64,000 bases of DNA, from assembly GCF_001039355.2 (NCBI RefSeq), contig NW_019775735.1, forward strand, positions 742,643 to 806,642. Direction: 5' to 3'. The stretch is from Lingula anatina. Taxonomy: Eukaryota > Brachiopoda > Lingulata > Lingulida > Lingulidae. Below the pieces are notes generated by a model that saw nothing but the letters and a program-made list of their open reading frames with translations, was not told where the DNA came from and searched no databases. Position numbers and translations under genes: made by a program. Of the stretch, positions 10,601 to 22,852 are shown in pieces. The first letter of the stretch is position 1, and every line of letters begins with the position of its first letter.

Positions 10601-13496
10601 CCATGTCCACAATGGAAGCTGTGATGGTTTCAGGACAGTTCTCCAGACTACCATACTCCTGGACCAGCATTTGGATGTTCAAGGAATTCATGTAGATATT
10701 CTGGCCATCAGAAGCTGGTGAACACAGATAAATAGGTTGAAATAATTGTATTGAAGTGTTTCATGGAGTCAAAACAAAATTTGTCCACAAATTAAAACAT
10801 GCATTAGATATCATTGGATACAATGAAAGTTATGTTTGACTTCAAATAGTAATCACTATGATGATGCCCAAGATATAAAATTCAAACTTCTTTTCAGTAA
10901 AAAAAAAAAATTGTTGATAAAAGACTTTTTGGTAAAACCAGTCTAGGTTCATGAATTAAAGAGAAACTGCACTTTTAAAAAATCCCCCTACCTTGATAGA
11001 AGTAAAAAAACTTCTGTGCAGACTGTTTAGGTGCTGGTGGCAGGGCCAGTTCCTCGGCAGCCTCTTCCACTGTTAATTCCTGGTCAACTGGATTCTCAAC
11101 CAGACAACTGTCTACCATAGGCTGCCCACTGTCCACTCTAACTTCACCAATGCTTGCACTGTGGTCAGCACTTTTGTCTTCCTCCATGTGTTCCATATGT
11201 TGACTTGAGCCATTCATTTCAGAGCTGTCTGAGGTGTTTGTGTCCATGGCAGTGGCAGCAGCCTCTATTGGTTTTTTCTCTTCTTCCACATCATCAAATG
11301 CCGACACATACTCAACAACATTCTACAAGATAAACAAACATCAAGTGACTAGTCTGGTCTGTGGCACTTGTAAAAAACTATCATTCTTAATATAACAGAC
11401 ACATATTTGTATTGAAAACTGAATCAAACATCCTATACCAAACAAATTTCTTTAGACAAATTTACAGTAATGTGGTAGTATGTAACTACTTTTTGATGAA
11501 CAAATTTTAAAAAACAGTAAACACACAGAAGATCACAAAAAAAAAAAAAAAAAAAAATCAGTTAAATGACTTCATACTGACCTCACTCACTACTTTGACA
11601 ATGGGCACTACCTCCTCCTCTTTATCCTCTACAGTCAAGTCTGACAACTGGAGTCTTGTTGTCACAGCTTCAACCTCAGTCTTAACCCCTTGTTTACTCT
11701 TTAATATCTCCAATGCCCCTTCGATAAAGGATTCTTCCAAAGTCTGAAAAATTTACAATGTTAACATCATAATGTATGTAAAAATATTTTTTAAAATATA
11801 AAAATAACTTCTTGTGATTATGTCTTCACTCTACATTAAGTGGATTACCTACTTTAACTATGAGCTCTGTACTGAACGAGAAAGAATGTACAAAATCCAA
11901 CAAGTATGAATAATAACATTAACTAAATCTGAGCAGACCTATACTACAACTTACATCTGTTTCCTGTCCCATTTTTTCTTCCAGTGCCAGTTTTTCTTCA
12001 TTTATCAAGTCTTTCACAAAACTGCCTGATGCCAGGAGCAGTTTAGCAAAATGTGTATCAACCTTATCTGAAAATACATAGTTAACTGCTTATATTGTGT
12101 ATTCAAAGTACAGTGTGGGATACTCTATAATGACATCTGATAAAAATTGCTTGTTCATAAATGCATATACATATAAATATATATATTATATATCAGGTAT
12201 TAGTAAAAAGCCATGACACACATAAACTTTACTGGATTATTATATTACTAATCTTATGATGCTGCCAATCTACCCTCTACCAGGGCGACTTGCAGATTTT
12301 TCACAGATATGTCTCTAGATAGATAGATGGTCATTTTGGTTCCAAGTCACCCTGTTGAGAAATACCATGTGGAAACAATTATCTCTGCGCGCGCGCCAAG
12401 GGCTTTGTACTCGCTCTGCATGAGCTGAGCTTCCAGTCTAAGGCTTTTCACAGAAGAGCAAGTGATTAAAGTCAGAGCAATTAACTGTCTTGATTGCTGT
12501 CAAGCAGACTTAGACTGGACCTGCTAAGTGGCAGTGCCTGAGCAGTTATGCAAACAATTATCAGCCATGTAATCAGCCTTGAGATTTCTCAACAGGGTGA
12601 CTTAGAACCAAAATGACCATCTATCTATCTAGAGACATATCTGTGAATATCTGTAAAAAAAATCTATCAGTCGCCCTGGTGGAGGGTACTGCCAATCCCT
12701 GAACGTAACTTACCATCAACTCTGTAGGGTCTTCCCTCTCTGGGTTCCCACTGTGATTTTGGCATTGCAAACGTAGTTCCCCTCTCCTTTTTCATCAGTC
12801 TCATTGTTATCTGGTCACCAGGGCTGTACTGGTGGACTGACATAGCTGACACACTAAAAAATGCAGGTAAACCCAATTAAATTTCAAGAGCAATATAGCA
12901 GGGAAACAAGAATTGAATAAAACTATTTTTGGGGCAACAAAATGTTGAATAAAAAATTTGTAATGGAAAAAACATGTGGCAAGGTTTGGGTGTGTATATT
13001 ATGGAAAAAAGCAGAGGAGCTACATATAATTTAAGTTTCCACAAGGATTGGGTTAAGGCACCACCTAAGAAATCCCACTATGTATAGTTTTAAGAATTCA
13101 TGTGATGTTACAAACATAATTCACAAGTCTACAACATGTCCATCAAAGCGTTCACCTTTTTAAGTCTTCTTTATGCACTGCCTCATAACAAATAGGGCAC
13201 TTGTTCCAGGTTTTGTCTGTCAAGGACAGATAGTGCAGCATGCAGGTCCAGCAGTAAATATGGCCGCAGCGGGTTATCTTGGCTGCTACAGGGGGATATA
13301 AACAAATGGGACAGGAAGGTACCTCAAAACTGAAAATTCTCTGAAAATAAGGGGTAAAAAAAAAAAGCACTTTATAATGTTGTAAATTATGGAAAGCATA
13401 AAAATCAGCAAACTGCTTAACTGAAAATCAAAGAAAAGCAAAATTGTGATATTACTCATTTCACTTGAATGTGTAAAACCAGTTTCCTTTGCATTC

Positions 13497-13536
<40 letters not shown>

Positions 13537-15662
13537 TGTGATACAATTTTTCTATAGTACTTAGACAAAAATTAACTGTGCAGAAATCCAACTGCAAAAT
13601 GGGGGAAATAACAAACTGTATGAATGTGTTTACATTAACGTAAATTGAATATTAATTTTTCCCTCATTTTCATTCCTAGTATATAATACTCACTACTTGT
13701 TCAATATGTTCCCAGCCCACCAAACTGTCTGGATCTACTGCATTCAAAGTGTAATCGCCATCAGTTGACACAATGAACTGGCAACTAAAAATAATAAATT
13801 TACAGAAGTTCCCCATCATCATGCAATTAGGCAATAAAAAACCATTTTATCTTAAATATATGCAAACAAATCTGAAGAAATATAAACATGCTACATTCCC
13901 ATAAGTGATGGCTTAACAAAACTGCCAGACTTGTCCAGCTCATGCATGAAAGTAAAGTCTACTGCTGTAATGACTCCAATGTTCCACTTGGTTACGCTGT
14001 CCACCAATTACAAATATATGAAATGTATGCTAGAGTGGTCCAAAATGGGTCAACTTACTTCGCCTGTAAGAACTGCTCCTTGTTGTATCTAACCTTCCTA
14101 CGACCTGCATTAGTCCTTGTTCTTGCTGAATAGTCTTGCTCACGTGGGGCAAAAGTAAAATTCAGTAAATGGTTGAGGTTGGTCTTTTTGCCAAAGGGCC
14201 TCAGAGCCGAACCCAACTCAGGTCCAGCCCTGTCCTCCTTTGCTACCTGAAAGTTTGACACATTTCATTTTGTCCTTAAATTAGCAGCAACACATCCAAA
14301 ACATTGACACCTAGTGCCATTTAACAGTAACAAGTCATAATAATATTACTTATATAATGATATATAAATAAATAATATTTCAGGCATGTTCACCTCCCAT
14401 TATCACATAAATGTAAAACTTAAGTATGTTTAAGACCAAATCAAGTTACTAAATTAACAATTATAACTGAGTATCTGTGGTTCAAGTTCTATTTTTCCTT
14501 AACTTTTTTGTTTGGTTGTAGTGGAGGTGGTCATAATATTTCATTTACGGTCTTCTAAAACACTCACCTCATCCCTCTGTCTGTTATGTTTGTTGCCTCT
14601 AGATTGAGGTCTTTTATCAGAAAATGCTTTTGACTTCTGCGGCACAGGCTGTTTTCTCTGAAATCCAGGCTCTTGTTTTGGTCTGTTATTTCCATTGTCT
14701 CGTTTTCTAGTCTGTCTTCCATTATCTAGAATGAAAAAAAAAATCTGTTTTGAATTCAGTTGCATATTTGCAAAGTTACTGAAAGCAAAAAGACAACAAT
14801 TTACATGATTTGCTATGTACACTGAAAATAAAGACACGAAACCCAGATTCTAGGTAGCTGCATATGAAAATTTGCAGCAAGGTGTAGAAACCTGTCAATA
14901 AGTGAAAGTAAGCCTTCACCCAATTTCAATTCACATGGTTCATACATGTCTAGTCCGTATTTAGTTAAACCCACAGCTCATCTCAAAGCCATTTTCCAGT
15001 TTTCCAGTCATAATAAGGTATTCCCCTTTCTAAGCAAGAAAACTAATGTCAACTGCAAGCCAACAATATCCAAATAATAACAGATGTTAATTTCCCCTTT
15101 TCTCTATAATAATCTTTCACTTAAATTGTTAAACAGAAAGGGAAAAGTATAATCAAGGATATCAGTCATCCAAATCTGTTGCTCAATCACATGAAATCCT
15201 CATTTTATTAATGACCATGACCTCCATGGAATTTGATCAATATATGAAAATACAATTAATAAAAAACTTTAAAAATTGCAAAACTGGAAAGTTAACATTT
15301 CTTACCGAAGTCAGAATGACTATAACAAATCAAATTAAGTTATTATGGAGAATTATAGGGTTTTCTCTTTTCTAAGTTAAAGACAATAATTAAGGGACAC
15401 AATCATACAGCCTACATATAAATTATGACATCCTGTTAAAACCCTGTCAAGTACATTTTGCTTAAAAGGTTGCACTGCACTAGACCAGCTGATCAAGACT
15501 TCACCTATCAAGACTCTTATCTCTCTATACCGTTAAAGCATAAAGTAGAGAAAATGGTTAAAGCTAAGATCATGGGAACCGACCTGACTTCCGGTTGCCC
15601 GAATCCGACCCATTTCCTTTAGGTGGGACAGAAGAAGCCCGGTTGTTGGTTTTCCTGTCCAT
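7618..15662 (-). CDS. RNF10: RING finger protein 10 (E3 ubiquitin ligase)
   Basis: Sixteen coding exons, in transcript order: 15662-15584, 14725-14568, 14246-14059, 13784-13694, 13340-13156, 12853-12714, 12067-11955, 11743-11582, 11322-10992, 10714-10581, 10275-10158, 9878-9777, 9620-9462, 9187-9105, 8300-8075, 7706-7618; 785 residues against about 811 in human. The C3HC4 RING occupies 182-223 (CPIC ... CGHIYC ... CPIC) behind the family block [10 protein letters not shown]. The acidic-basic region [11 protein letters not shown] and the Lys-rich end closing [11 protein letters not shown] match the vertebrate orthologue. RNF10 is known as an E3 ligase in ribosomal 40S quality control (uS3/uS5) and as a MEOX2-interacting factor. 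The start is the ATG that opens the family-like Ser/Asn-rich leader. It is head to head with the PRR11-like gene. Intron 6 carries a foldback transposon. Confidence 0.95.
8426..9492. repeat. Segmental duplicate, source copy inside RNF10 (copy 2)
   Basis: Matches 379-1429 in direct orientation. It spans most of intron 14, exon 14 (9105-9187), intron 13 and 31 nt of exon 13. This copy is in its functional context because exon 13 continues to 9620. Confidence 0.9.
11538..11558. repeat. Poly-A run in RNF10 intron 8
   Basis: About 21 consecutive A residues on the + strand (T on the coding strand), lying just inside the intron past the exon 8 donor at 11582. Confidence 0.9.
12262..12697. mobile_element. 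Foldback MITE with about 95 bp inverted repeats and 9 bp target duplication
   Basis: The element runs 12271-12688 (418 bp). Its ends are long imperfect inverted repeats, about 12271-12365 and 12585-12688. Both begin taccctcYaccagggcgac and share the run gatatgtctctagatagatagatggtcattttggtt (given here only as positions 12306-12341 and 12608-12643). Identical 9-base words ctgccaatc flank it at 12262-12270 and 12689-12697. There is no coding capacity. Long terminal inverted repeats with a 9 bp target duplication fit a non-autonomous Mutator-like element; Merlin (8-9 bp) is the alternative. It lies in RNF10 intron 6, ending 16 bases from the exon 6 donor. Confidence 0.85.
13499..13530. repeat. 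(AT)n microsatellite in RNF10 intron 4
   Basis: About 16 uninterrupted AT units between exons 13340-13156 and 13784-13694. Confidence 0.95.
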
Positions 15663-16054
15663 ATCTTCTGTTTCTTCTACACTCTCTTGCATCTACTTCA
15701 ATATCTGAGTAAGACCCGAAGGCCGTTCCGTTGCATGAGCAAGGACCGACAAAATTCTGAATGGCGACCATGTTTAGAACTCCATCTCGACCAAAACAAA
15801 CAAAATATAAGCAATATTTCGCCTTCTGTAGCAAAATAACAGCTATGAAAGTACAAAATACAGATGCAAAAAAAGCACCGAGAATGCTTAGCAGAGGATT
15901 TACCCCCTGTCGCCCACTTTGGACGCGCGAAAAAGCTGCTGGAAAGCGCCTAAGAGAAAGTGGGTCTAACTTCTGTAAGACCCAACTCTGACTTGCCCGG
16001 ATGTTACTTCCAAGTCACGAGATTTATCGTATAACGAGATTGCGGTAGTTTCAA
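15663..16054. promoter_or_regulatory. Divergent promoter region, RNF10 (-) and PRR11-like (+)
   Basis: Fewer than 400 bases separate the RNF10 ATG from the first plausible upstream exon of the PRR11-like gene. The stretch is richer in C+G and CpG than its surroundings (for example ggacgcgcg near 15920). No TATA box is obvious on either strand. The arrangement suggests a shared housekeeping-type promoter; this is inference from spacing. Confidence 0.5.
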
Positions 16055-16087
16055 ATGAAACCAGAAGAGTCAGATGCTTACTTAAAG
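16055..16087 (+). other. Possible 5' exon with short upstream ORF for the PRR11-like gene
   Basis: An ATG followed by 10 further codons runs straight into a strong donor (ttaaag|gtaaac). Joined to the acceptor catag at 16871-16875 it is out of frame with the main start at 16878. Joined to a ctttag acceptor a few bases earlier it stops within two codons. It therefore looks like 5' UTR with an upstream ORF, not an N-terminal extension. Speculative. Confidence 0.25.
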
Positions 16088-16877
16088 GTAAACATTGTTA
16101 GGTCAGTAGTCAACAACTTACCTGAATAGTTCTTATCTTGAATGGACTTTGTTTTTAAGACTTTACATCACCTGGTCTTAATAGAAGTAAAAAATGCTAG
16201 CCGTAATACCTTGACTGGTAAATTTGAAAAAAGGTACTGTTAAAAACTTAGTTTAAAAAAGTTTGTCTGTACAATGGATTTATTTATGACTATGAGGTTG
16301 ATCATTGTCATTGATGAAGAGGAAGATAGTTATTTGACTGCCTATGTCAAATCAAAGAAATCAGACTTTCTTTGTAGCATTGTCAATGTCAGGGGAGAAA
16401 ATTCGAACGTCATTTTAGGAAACTGAAATTAAATAATCGGAATTTTAATTAAATAAATATAGTCTGCCCTACTGATATGAGATTAAAATAAGTTTTTGTT
16501 AATTTTAAACCTTTTGAGCTCTTTAAAAATTTTGCAAGTGCATACTGTACATGTATACTGTACTGGGTGATGCTGAAAAAAGCAAGGAAAGGCATTTTCC
16601 TTTTTCTTTTCTTTAAGGAGGGGGGAGAAGGTGTAACACTTTTATTGCAGTCTCATTGTTTTGAATAAGAGTAGTGTTGGTTAAGATAGGTTTCTGTTAG
16701 CCAGATAACCGTTATAATAGTTTGCCTAATAATCAAGCTATTTCAGTTATTACTTGTGCAATAGTAAAGAAGAAAATAGTAGAATTGTGATGCTGTAAAA
16801 GTGCAAGAATAGAAACAGAAAGTATATTGGATTTCATATTTTAATGTCTTTAGCATAATTAATGGAAATTCATAGAA

Positions 16878-19236
16878 ATGGCAGTCACCAGCCCTGTACA
16901 GCATGAAGGTTTTGGAAACTTGGATGAATTTGACCAACCTTCTCCTCTACGCAGTGCATACTGCAGTCAGATGACAGAGGATGAATATGAGGAACAAACT
17001 GCAACAGAGACAGAGAAAGCCCTTCGGGTATGTATAATAATCCAGAGCATTACACCTTAAAGGTGGATTTTTGCCACAAAAACTGACCAAATGACACCTT
17101 GCAGATGTAAAGCTCTTTTATGGCTGATTGAGTGATTAATTTGGTAAAGCCTTTGGCTCATCGATTTAATTTGAGTTGCATGAGAAACTAATAGAAACTA
17201 GTATGTGTTATAGGGAATCCACATTCACCACATATGTAACTTTAAAGTATCCTAGACTATCCTGGTTGCTTGTTACATATTCTATTTAAGTTTATAGCTG
17301 GCTGTGTAAGTAATGAAGTCTTTTGTTACAAAGTAGATGTACATGTACGAGCAAAATTTAATGTCAAACAAATTCTGTATGACTTCTAGACTAACTGATT
17401 CTACATCTGTTTCAGGAGCTTATACAGCATTTAAAATCTGATCCAGTTACTTATCATAAAATTTTGAAAAAGAAAAAACAAGAAGAGATAGAAAATTCTG
17501 GTGTATTTTCTTATTTGAAGGTAAGTTCAAACTGATCTATCCAGTCCTGGGTAATTTACCTCATATAGGGAACTCATGTTCATCAGTAAACTGGATAAGC
17601 TGTTAAATTTTACATGGTCACATTAAAAGAAATTCTTTATACTAAACCTTTTAGTTTAGCAATATGTATTGCATCTGTGCATCTCATTATTGTATGGTGT
17701 AACGCAAAAGATTACACTTTTTAAGCTAGCATCTTTATGGATTGATGGATGATGTAAATATTAACAAAGATTTTCTGTTTTATTATTCAGTGTAAACTTT
17801 TTATGGCAGTTCAAGGTGAGAATTATGTAGAAAATATGATCACTGAGGAAGAGAGTAAACAGAAGCTGAATGAGTTAACATGTGGCATGGAGAAAGCTTT
17901 TGAATATGCACAAGGTTAGTTTCATCATAGTTAAATTTTAATATGTAATTTAATTGTCTATGTTGCATTTTATTTACAAATTGATTATTATTTTAATTTT
18001 GTGACAAATTATAAAAAAAATTTGAATGCTAAGGATAGAGGTGTTAGATTAGTGGCCAAAACCAGAAAGAAATATCTGTCCATTTTTCTGTTTATGCAGA
18101 GGCCAAAGGGAGACGATTTTCCAAACGTATTGCAGCTAGAAAGTCCAAGCGTGCATCTTTAAATGATGAAAATACCCCAACAGGGAAAAAGAGCTTCCCT
18201 CCCCCTCCCTGTGTTCCTCCTCCACCACCCCCTGCTTCTATACCCCCACCACCACCACCCCCTCCCCCTTCACAGAACCCCATGTTTTTGATTCAGCAAC
18301 CAACTCCACGCCGGCCACTCACACCACTGACGGATAGATTGAACATTCAGGTAGGATGGACTAATTGTAGCATGTGCAACACTTAAAGCTGATCAAAACA
18401 CATGCTCACACACACACACACACATTTCCTTCACTTCTTGAAATTCAATCAGAACATTTCTAAAAGAAGTACGTTTTTCATAGAGGTGTACATATAGAAA
18501 CTGTTTAAAGCCCGTCAAAATTTTTTTTTAGACTCCTCTAAAGTCAACAGTAACGAATCTTAAAGAGAGCAGCAGGCTTGCAGGGTAAAGTATATACTTT
18601 TCAACTGATTTGATTGTCTGCAGTATGTTATGTTATACGAATGAAAATATTTGGAAAAGTTGTAATATGTATTTGTCATTGCAGTGTTTTGTGCTGGTAG
18701 ACATGTTTCAGGTGTCATGATGTGTGGGTAGAATTTTTTGTTTTGTAGTTGTCTTGAAATGTGAGTTTATATTTTCAGTTCTACCACCTCACTGAGCAGC
18801 ATACATAGTGAGCTGTTGTCTGTGGGATCAAATCCTATGAAAAGACTGAGGGCAACTGGAGTGAAGTAAGCCTTTACCTCAATAATATTACTAAAGTACT
18901 GATATTTGCAAGAGGCAAAATTACATAAAGTTAATCTGTTGTGGGAAGTAAATTAACGGTAACAGATTAACTCGAATACATTATTATAGATATGAAATTA
19001 ATGGGAAGGACATTTTAAAATGTTCCAGATCCCCAGGAGGAACACCTCTGAACAACCTTAAGCAGGTGTCCAATGACAGTGGAGCAGACTTGAATTGCAC
19101 ACCTAGTAGAGACTCCCTTCACAGGGCTTTTGTAACAATTATGAAGCAAAAGTTCCGCAATGTTCGCACGCCGAGCCCAAGTCCAAATTCACTGTGCACT
19201 AGTGTGGTCAGCCCTGTCAATACCTTCAGCCCTTAG
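16878..19236 (+). CDS. PRR11-like proline-rich protein
   Basis: Seven coding exons: 16878-17027, 17416-17520, 17791-17914, 18100-18350, 18532-18584, 18779-18865, 19029-19236; 325 residues. It has an acidic N-terminus, a Lys/Glu-rich helical stretch (about 51-125), a basic block GRRFSKRIAARKSKR (130-144), a polyproline tract (about 160-185), Ser/Thr-Pro motifs, and a C-terminal block with KSPGGTPLNN (257-266) followed by MKQKFRN and TPSPSP. That end resembles vertebrate PRR11 (360 residues), which has ERSPGGTPLTN, then a RRKF block and Ser-Pro repeats. PRR11 is linked to cell-cycle progression and actin regulation. The N-terminal half is not recognisable. The mitochondrial fission regulator (MTFR) family, with a similar proline/C-terminal layout, is the alternative. 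The start is the ATG two bases after a splice acceptor. Confidence 0.75.
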
Positions 19237-19831
19237 AGATGAATGTGAAGAGATTTATATTAACACTAATCTTGCTATACCAAAGCAGATAATTTGCTAT
19301 ACCAAAGTAGATAATTGTATTACCAGTTGATAAGTATTTGAACAATGCCTTTTACTAAAGCCAAGGACCAATTGAAATAGACATGCGTGCGCACGCAGTT
19401 CGAATGCTAACTGGGAATAGTGCTGAATGTGGTATCAGTTTTTTACCAGACACTTGTGCCCCATTTATAATGTAGTGACCTGTGCAAACAAGGCTATCTT
19501 CAAGAACAGAAATCTACAGTTAGCCTTATGGCTATGATTCATCACCAGTTGTGCCCACATGAAGTGGATAAAAACTGGAATATCTTCTGCTCTCCCATCC
19601 AATTAATAGTGCAATGAATGTAAGATGAAGTTGATAGTGTATTGATACTACTTCAAGTTTCCATCCATTGGGTATAAGAAATTGCTTTATGGCACCAAAG
19701 GTTGTGTGCTAGTGTAAATTTTTTAAGTTTTTGTGAAGTTTGCACAATGCTGGTGTACCCAAAATTCTGCAAGTTACAATCACATCTGAAGATAAACATT
19801 AAAAAGAAGTTAAAAACAAACACATAGTTAT

Positions 19832-22800
19832 TTTATTATTTTTTTATTTGATCACAAAGTTGAACCATGTAATAATAACACTTATCAACCTCATGGTGGA
19901 GAACGGACTCAAAGCCAGTCTTACAAGACTAGAGCTTGTGGTGAATGAACACGTTTGCTGAAAATAGATTGGTAAAATGTATCTTTTTGCTTATCAGATG
20001 CCTGTAATCTGTGAAAACATTTTGGTACCAAACTGATTGCTTGGAGTGTCCCTCCACCTTTTGAACAGTTTTTTTTAAAATTCATTACTTTCTCTTCAGC
20101 ATCTGTTACCAACTTTGAAAAAATTGCTTGGAGTGTTAGATCTATTGAATAAATTTTTTTTTAAATTTCTTCACTTTATCTGTAACCTTTCTTACTCTCT
20201 CAGAGAATGTACATTTCATGTATCCTGGCATATATAATTCTTTGATTGCAGCAATTTTTTATCAGATGCTATCATCACTGCAAAAATTTACTCAGTTTAC
20301 AGTGTTTCAGACCCTTGTGATTTAACATTTGCTGCCGTTTTACCACATTCACTTGCTTAAAAACCAAGGAGTGGACTGCTGACATAGTAGCATGTTTGAG
20401 AGCAGACTAGTGAACACACACATAGTACTTTCCTCCCTTCTACAGATTTGAGTAACATTTTCATTAGTGCAGATCCAAAGCAGACTGCCCCATTTTTCGA
20501 TTTTTTTCTTGGCATATCTCGTTTTGAATGTAACCATCTTTGACTGGATGTGTAACCTTACAACAACCAGACTTATGCACTGGGTAGTTCCTTTTTAGAT
20601 AATATCAAACTTTCTCACAACTTACTTCCAGTTATCCACTTGAAGTAAAATTAACAGAAAAAAATATATATACATAAAAGAAAAAAAATCAGGAAAAAAT
20701 TGCTAAGGTGAGAAGTGAAATATGTACAAAAAAGTGACTGCCACAAACATTAAACCCTAACTTAATAGACACTTGTAGTTTTTCAAGATTAACCACAATT
20801 TCACACACACATAGTTAAAGTTTGAAGGCAGTGCAGAAATGCCACATTTAGTAATTAAATATTAGAGGTTTACAAAGGCAAAACTAGAACCTGGCAAATA
20901 AAGACATACATAGAATCAGAATAACAATGCCTCAACCATAACACTTACACACTTACTTTTGTAATGGACAGAAATTACAATAGCTTTTACATCAGTTTCA
21001 CACAACTTGGTGATACAATCACCTTTCAATCTTACACAGACAAATTAAGGGTTTTGTGATTTAGCAAAACCTGTTGTTTGTAACTATATACAGTACAAAA
21101 TAGCAACACAGAAAGACGGAATTAGCAATTGCACAAAACATACTAAGTTCTTTAAGTCTATTGCAGAACTTTACCATATGATGACAGGTTTTCACAGATA
21201 CTAAACAGTGTGTACATCTTCAGTGTAAATAGGTATTAAGCAGTATTATGTATATGCAAATAAAACAAGACAACACACAAATGACAAAACAAACAAAAAC
21301 ACAGGACATGTAGTAAAGAACACTATTTTTTTTACACCATTCAATCCACACCATCCATCTAACTGTTACTTTCGGACCTAAATTGGCACATATCATCCAT
21401 CGAGAATCTAACAGAAGCAATATACAGCAGACACACTAAATATCCTACTGTCCTATATCTTTATGCACTACACAGTTTTCATGCCCATTCAACTCTCTAA
21501 AAAATGTACACCTGAACAAATCAAATCAAATTGCAAAACAAAAATTAGCCTCTCCTGTTTGCTATGAGTAATTTAAATACACAAAATAATACAGAAGGAC
21601 AAGACATTAAAGAGACATTTACATGACAGTTTGACATGGAAGTGTTTTTTTACTACTCACACACACACATCTTAGTCTCACATACTCATTCCATATATTG
21701 ATTCTGATCACACATGTTATTAGACAGCTTACTTTTCACTCATTCAGTAACATATATGCTATGTATTTAGATCATGTACCTCACTTCTGTACAATAACTA
21801 GTCCGGAAACTTGTGTACCACAACAATTCTACCATCTTACAGCCAAATACAAAATGCATTATATACAGCTTGCTCAACAGTCATAAACACTGAATCACCA
21901 GTATCAATAATGGATTACACTACACAACATGACTAGATTTTAAGATTTGACATGTTATTACATCTCCTGAACATACTAACCAAACCACAACAGTTGCAAC
22001 TTTATATACTAAGCAGTACAATATACATATTTACAACACTACAAAGTATCCAGGCTAATTTTTCCTCATCTGCAGATTTCCTATGCACTCTTTCTCACTT
22101 AATTTTCCAGCTTTTACTCTAAATTCAAAAAATAAATAATCTGTCTTCAAAAAATATTTCATTTGAGTTCTATGCTTATGCTAATACTGATGCATCTGGT
22201 AAGCCAGTGAGTAAGCTAACATTCTGAAACTTTCAGAATTGGCCTGCTTTACTCGACACCCATGCAACTCCCAGCACAAATAACAACACTATGACAGGCT
22301 GATAAGTGAAACTTCCTAATTGTTTCTCCAAGTAACCTTCACATAACAGTCACTTCAGATTCTTCATAGTACTGTTTAAGGAATACCGCAAAACTTATTG
22401 TAAGACTCGATTCCTTCTTTTTTGTTAATTCCAAAAAATAAATAAATAAACATGATCCTGCTTAGATAATGCCTAAGATTTAAACATGTTTAGAGCAGCA
22501 AAGTATTCTTGATTCCTTTCAGTTAGCAGGCATGAATGGTCTCATTTTCTCTGCAACATCTACATTTTCCTCTCCAAAATTAGTTGACGATTCATTTTTA
22601 AAAAATTCAACATTAAGCATGACACACAGGCAGTATTAGTTTCAGTATGGATGTTCATTTATCAAGAAGCAGCCATTTCCTTTTGATCTCTCCTGGTTTG
22701 TCTGACATGCCCACTGTTTTTGGACACAACCTACAAAATTCTTTTTATCAGCCACACAACCAATTTCAAAATGTGACTTACAATGAAACGTCTAATCTTG

Positions 22801-22852
22801 GGGCAGTTTCATACAATGACACCAATACATAACGTATCATCCCATTATCTTC
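19832..22852 (-). other. Probable 4E-T 3' UTR, A+T-rich
   Basis: About 3 kb without recognisable coding sequence follows the 4E-T stop. The first AATAAA hexamers I find on the coding strand are at 19832-19837 and 19843-19848 (TTTATT on +). If they are used, the 3' UTR is about 3 kb and overlaps the end of the PRR11-like transcript tail to tail. The extent is inferred. Confidence 0.4.
20148..20153 (+). terminator. Polyadenylation signal of the PRR11-like gene
   Basis: AATAAA followed by a T-rich tract, 912 bases past the stop codon. It would place the transcript end inside the 3' UTR of the opposing 4E-T gene. Confidence 0.4.

Noticed and set aside
15761-15991. 76-codon plus-strand frame in the RNF10/PRR11-like promoter
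   Set aside because: Overlaps the RNF10 5' UTR on the other strand. It has no link in frame to the PRR11-like exons.
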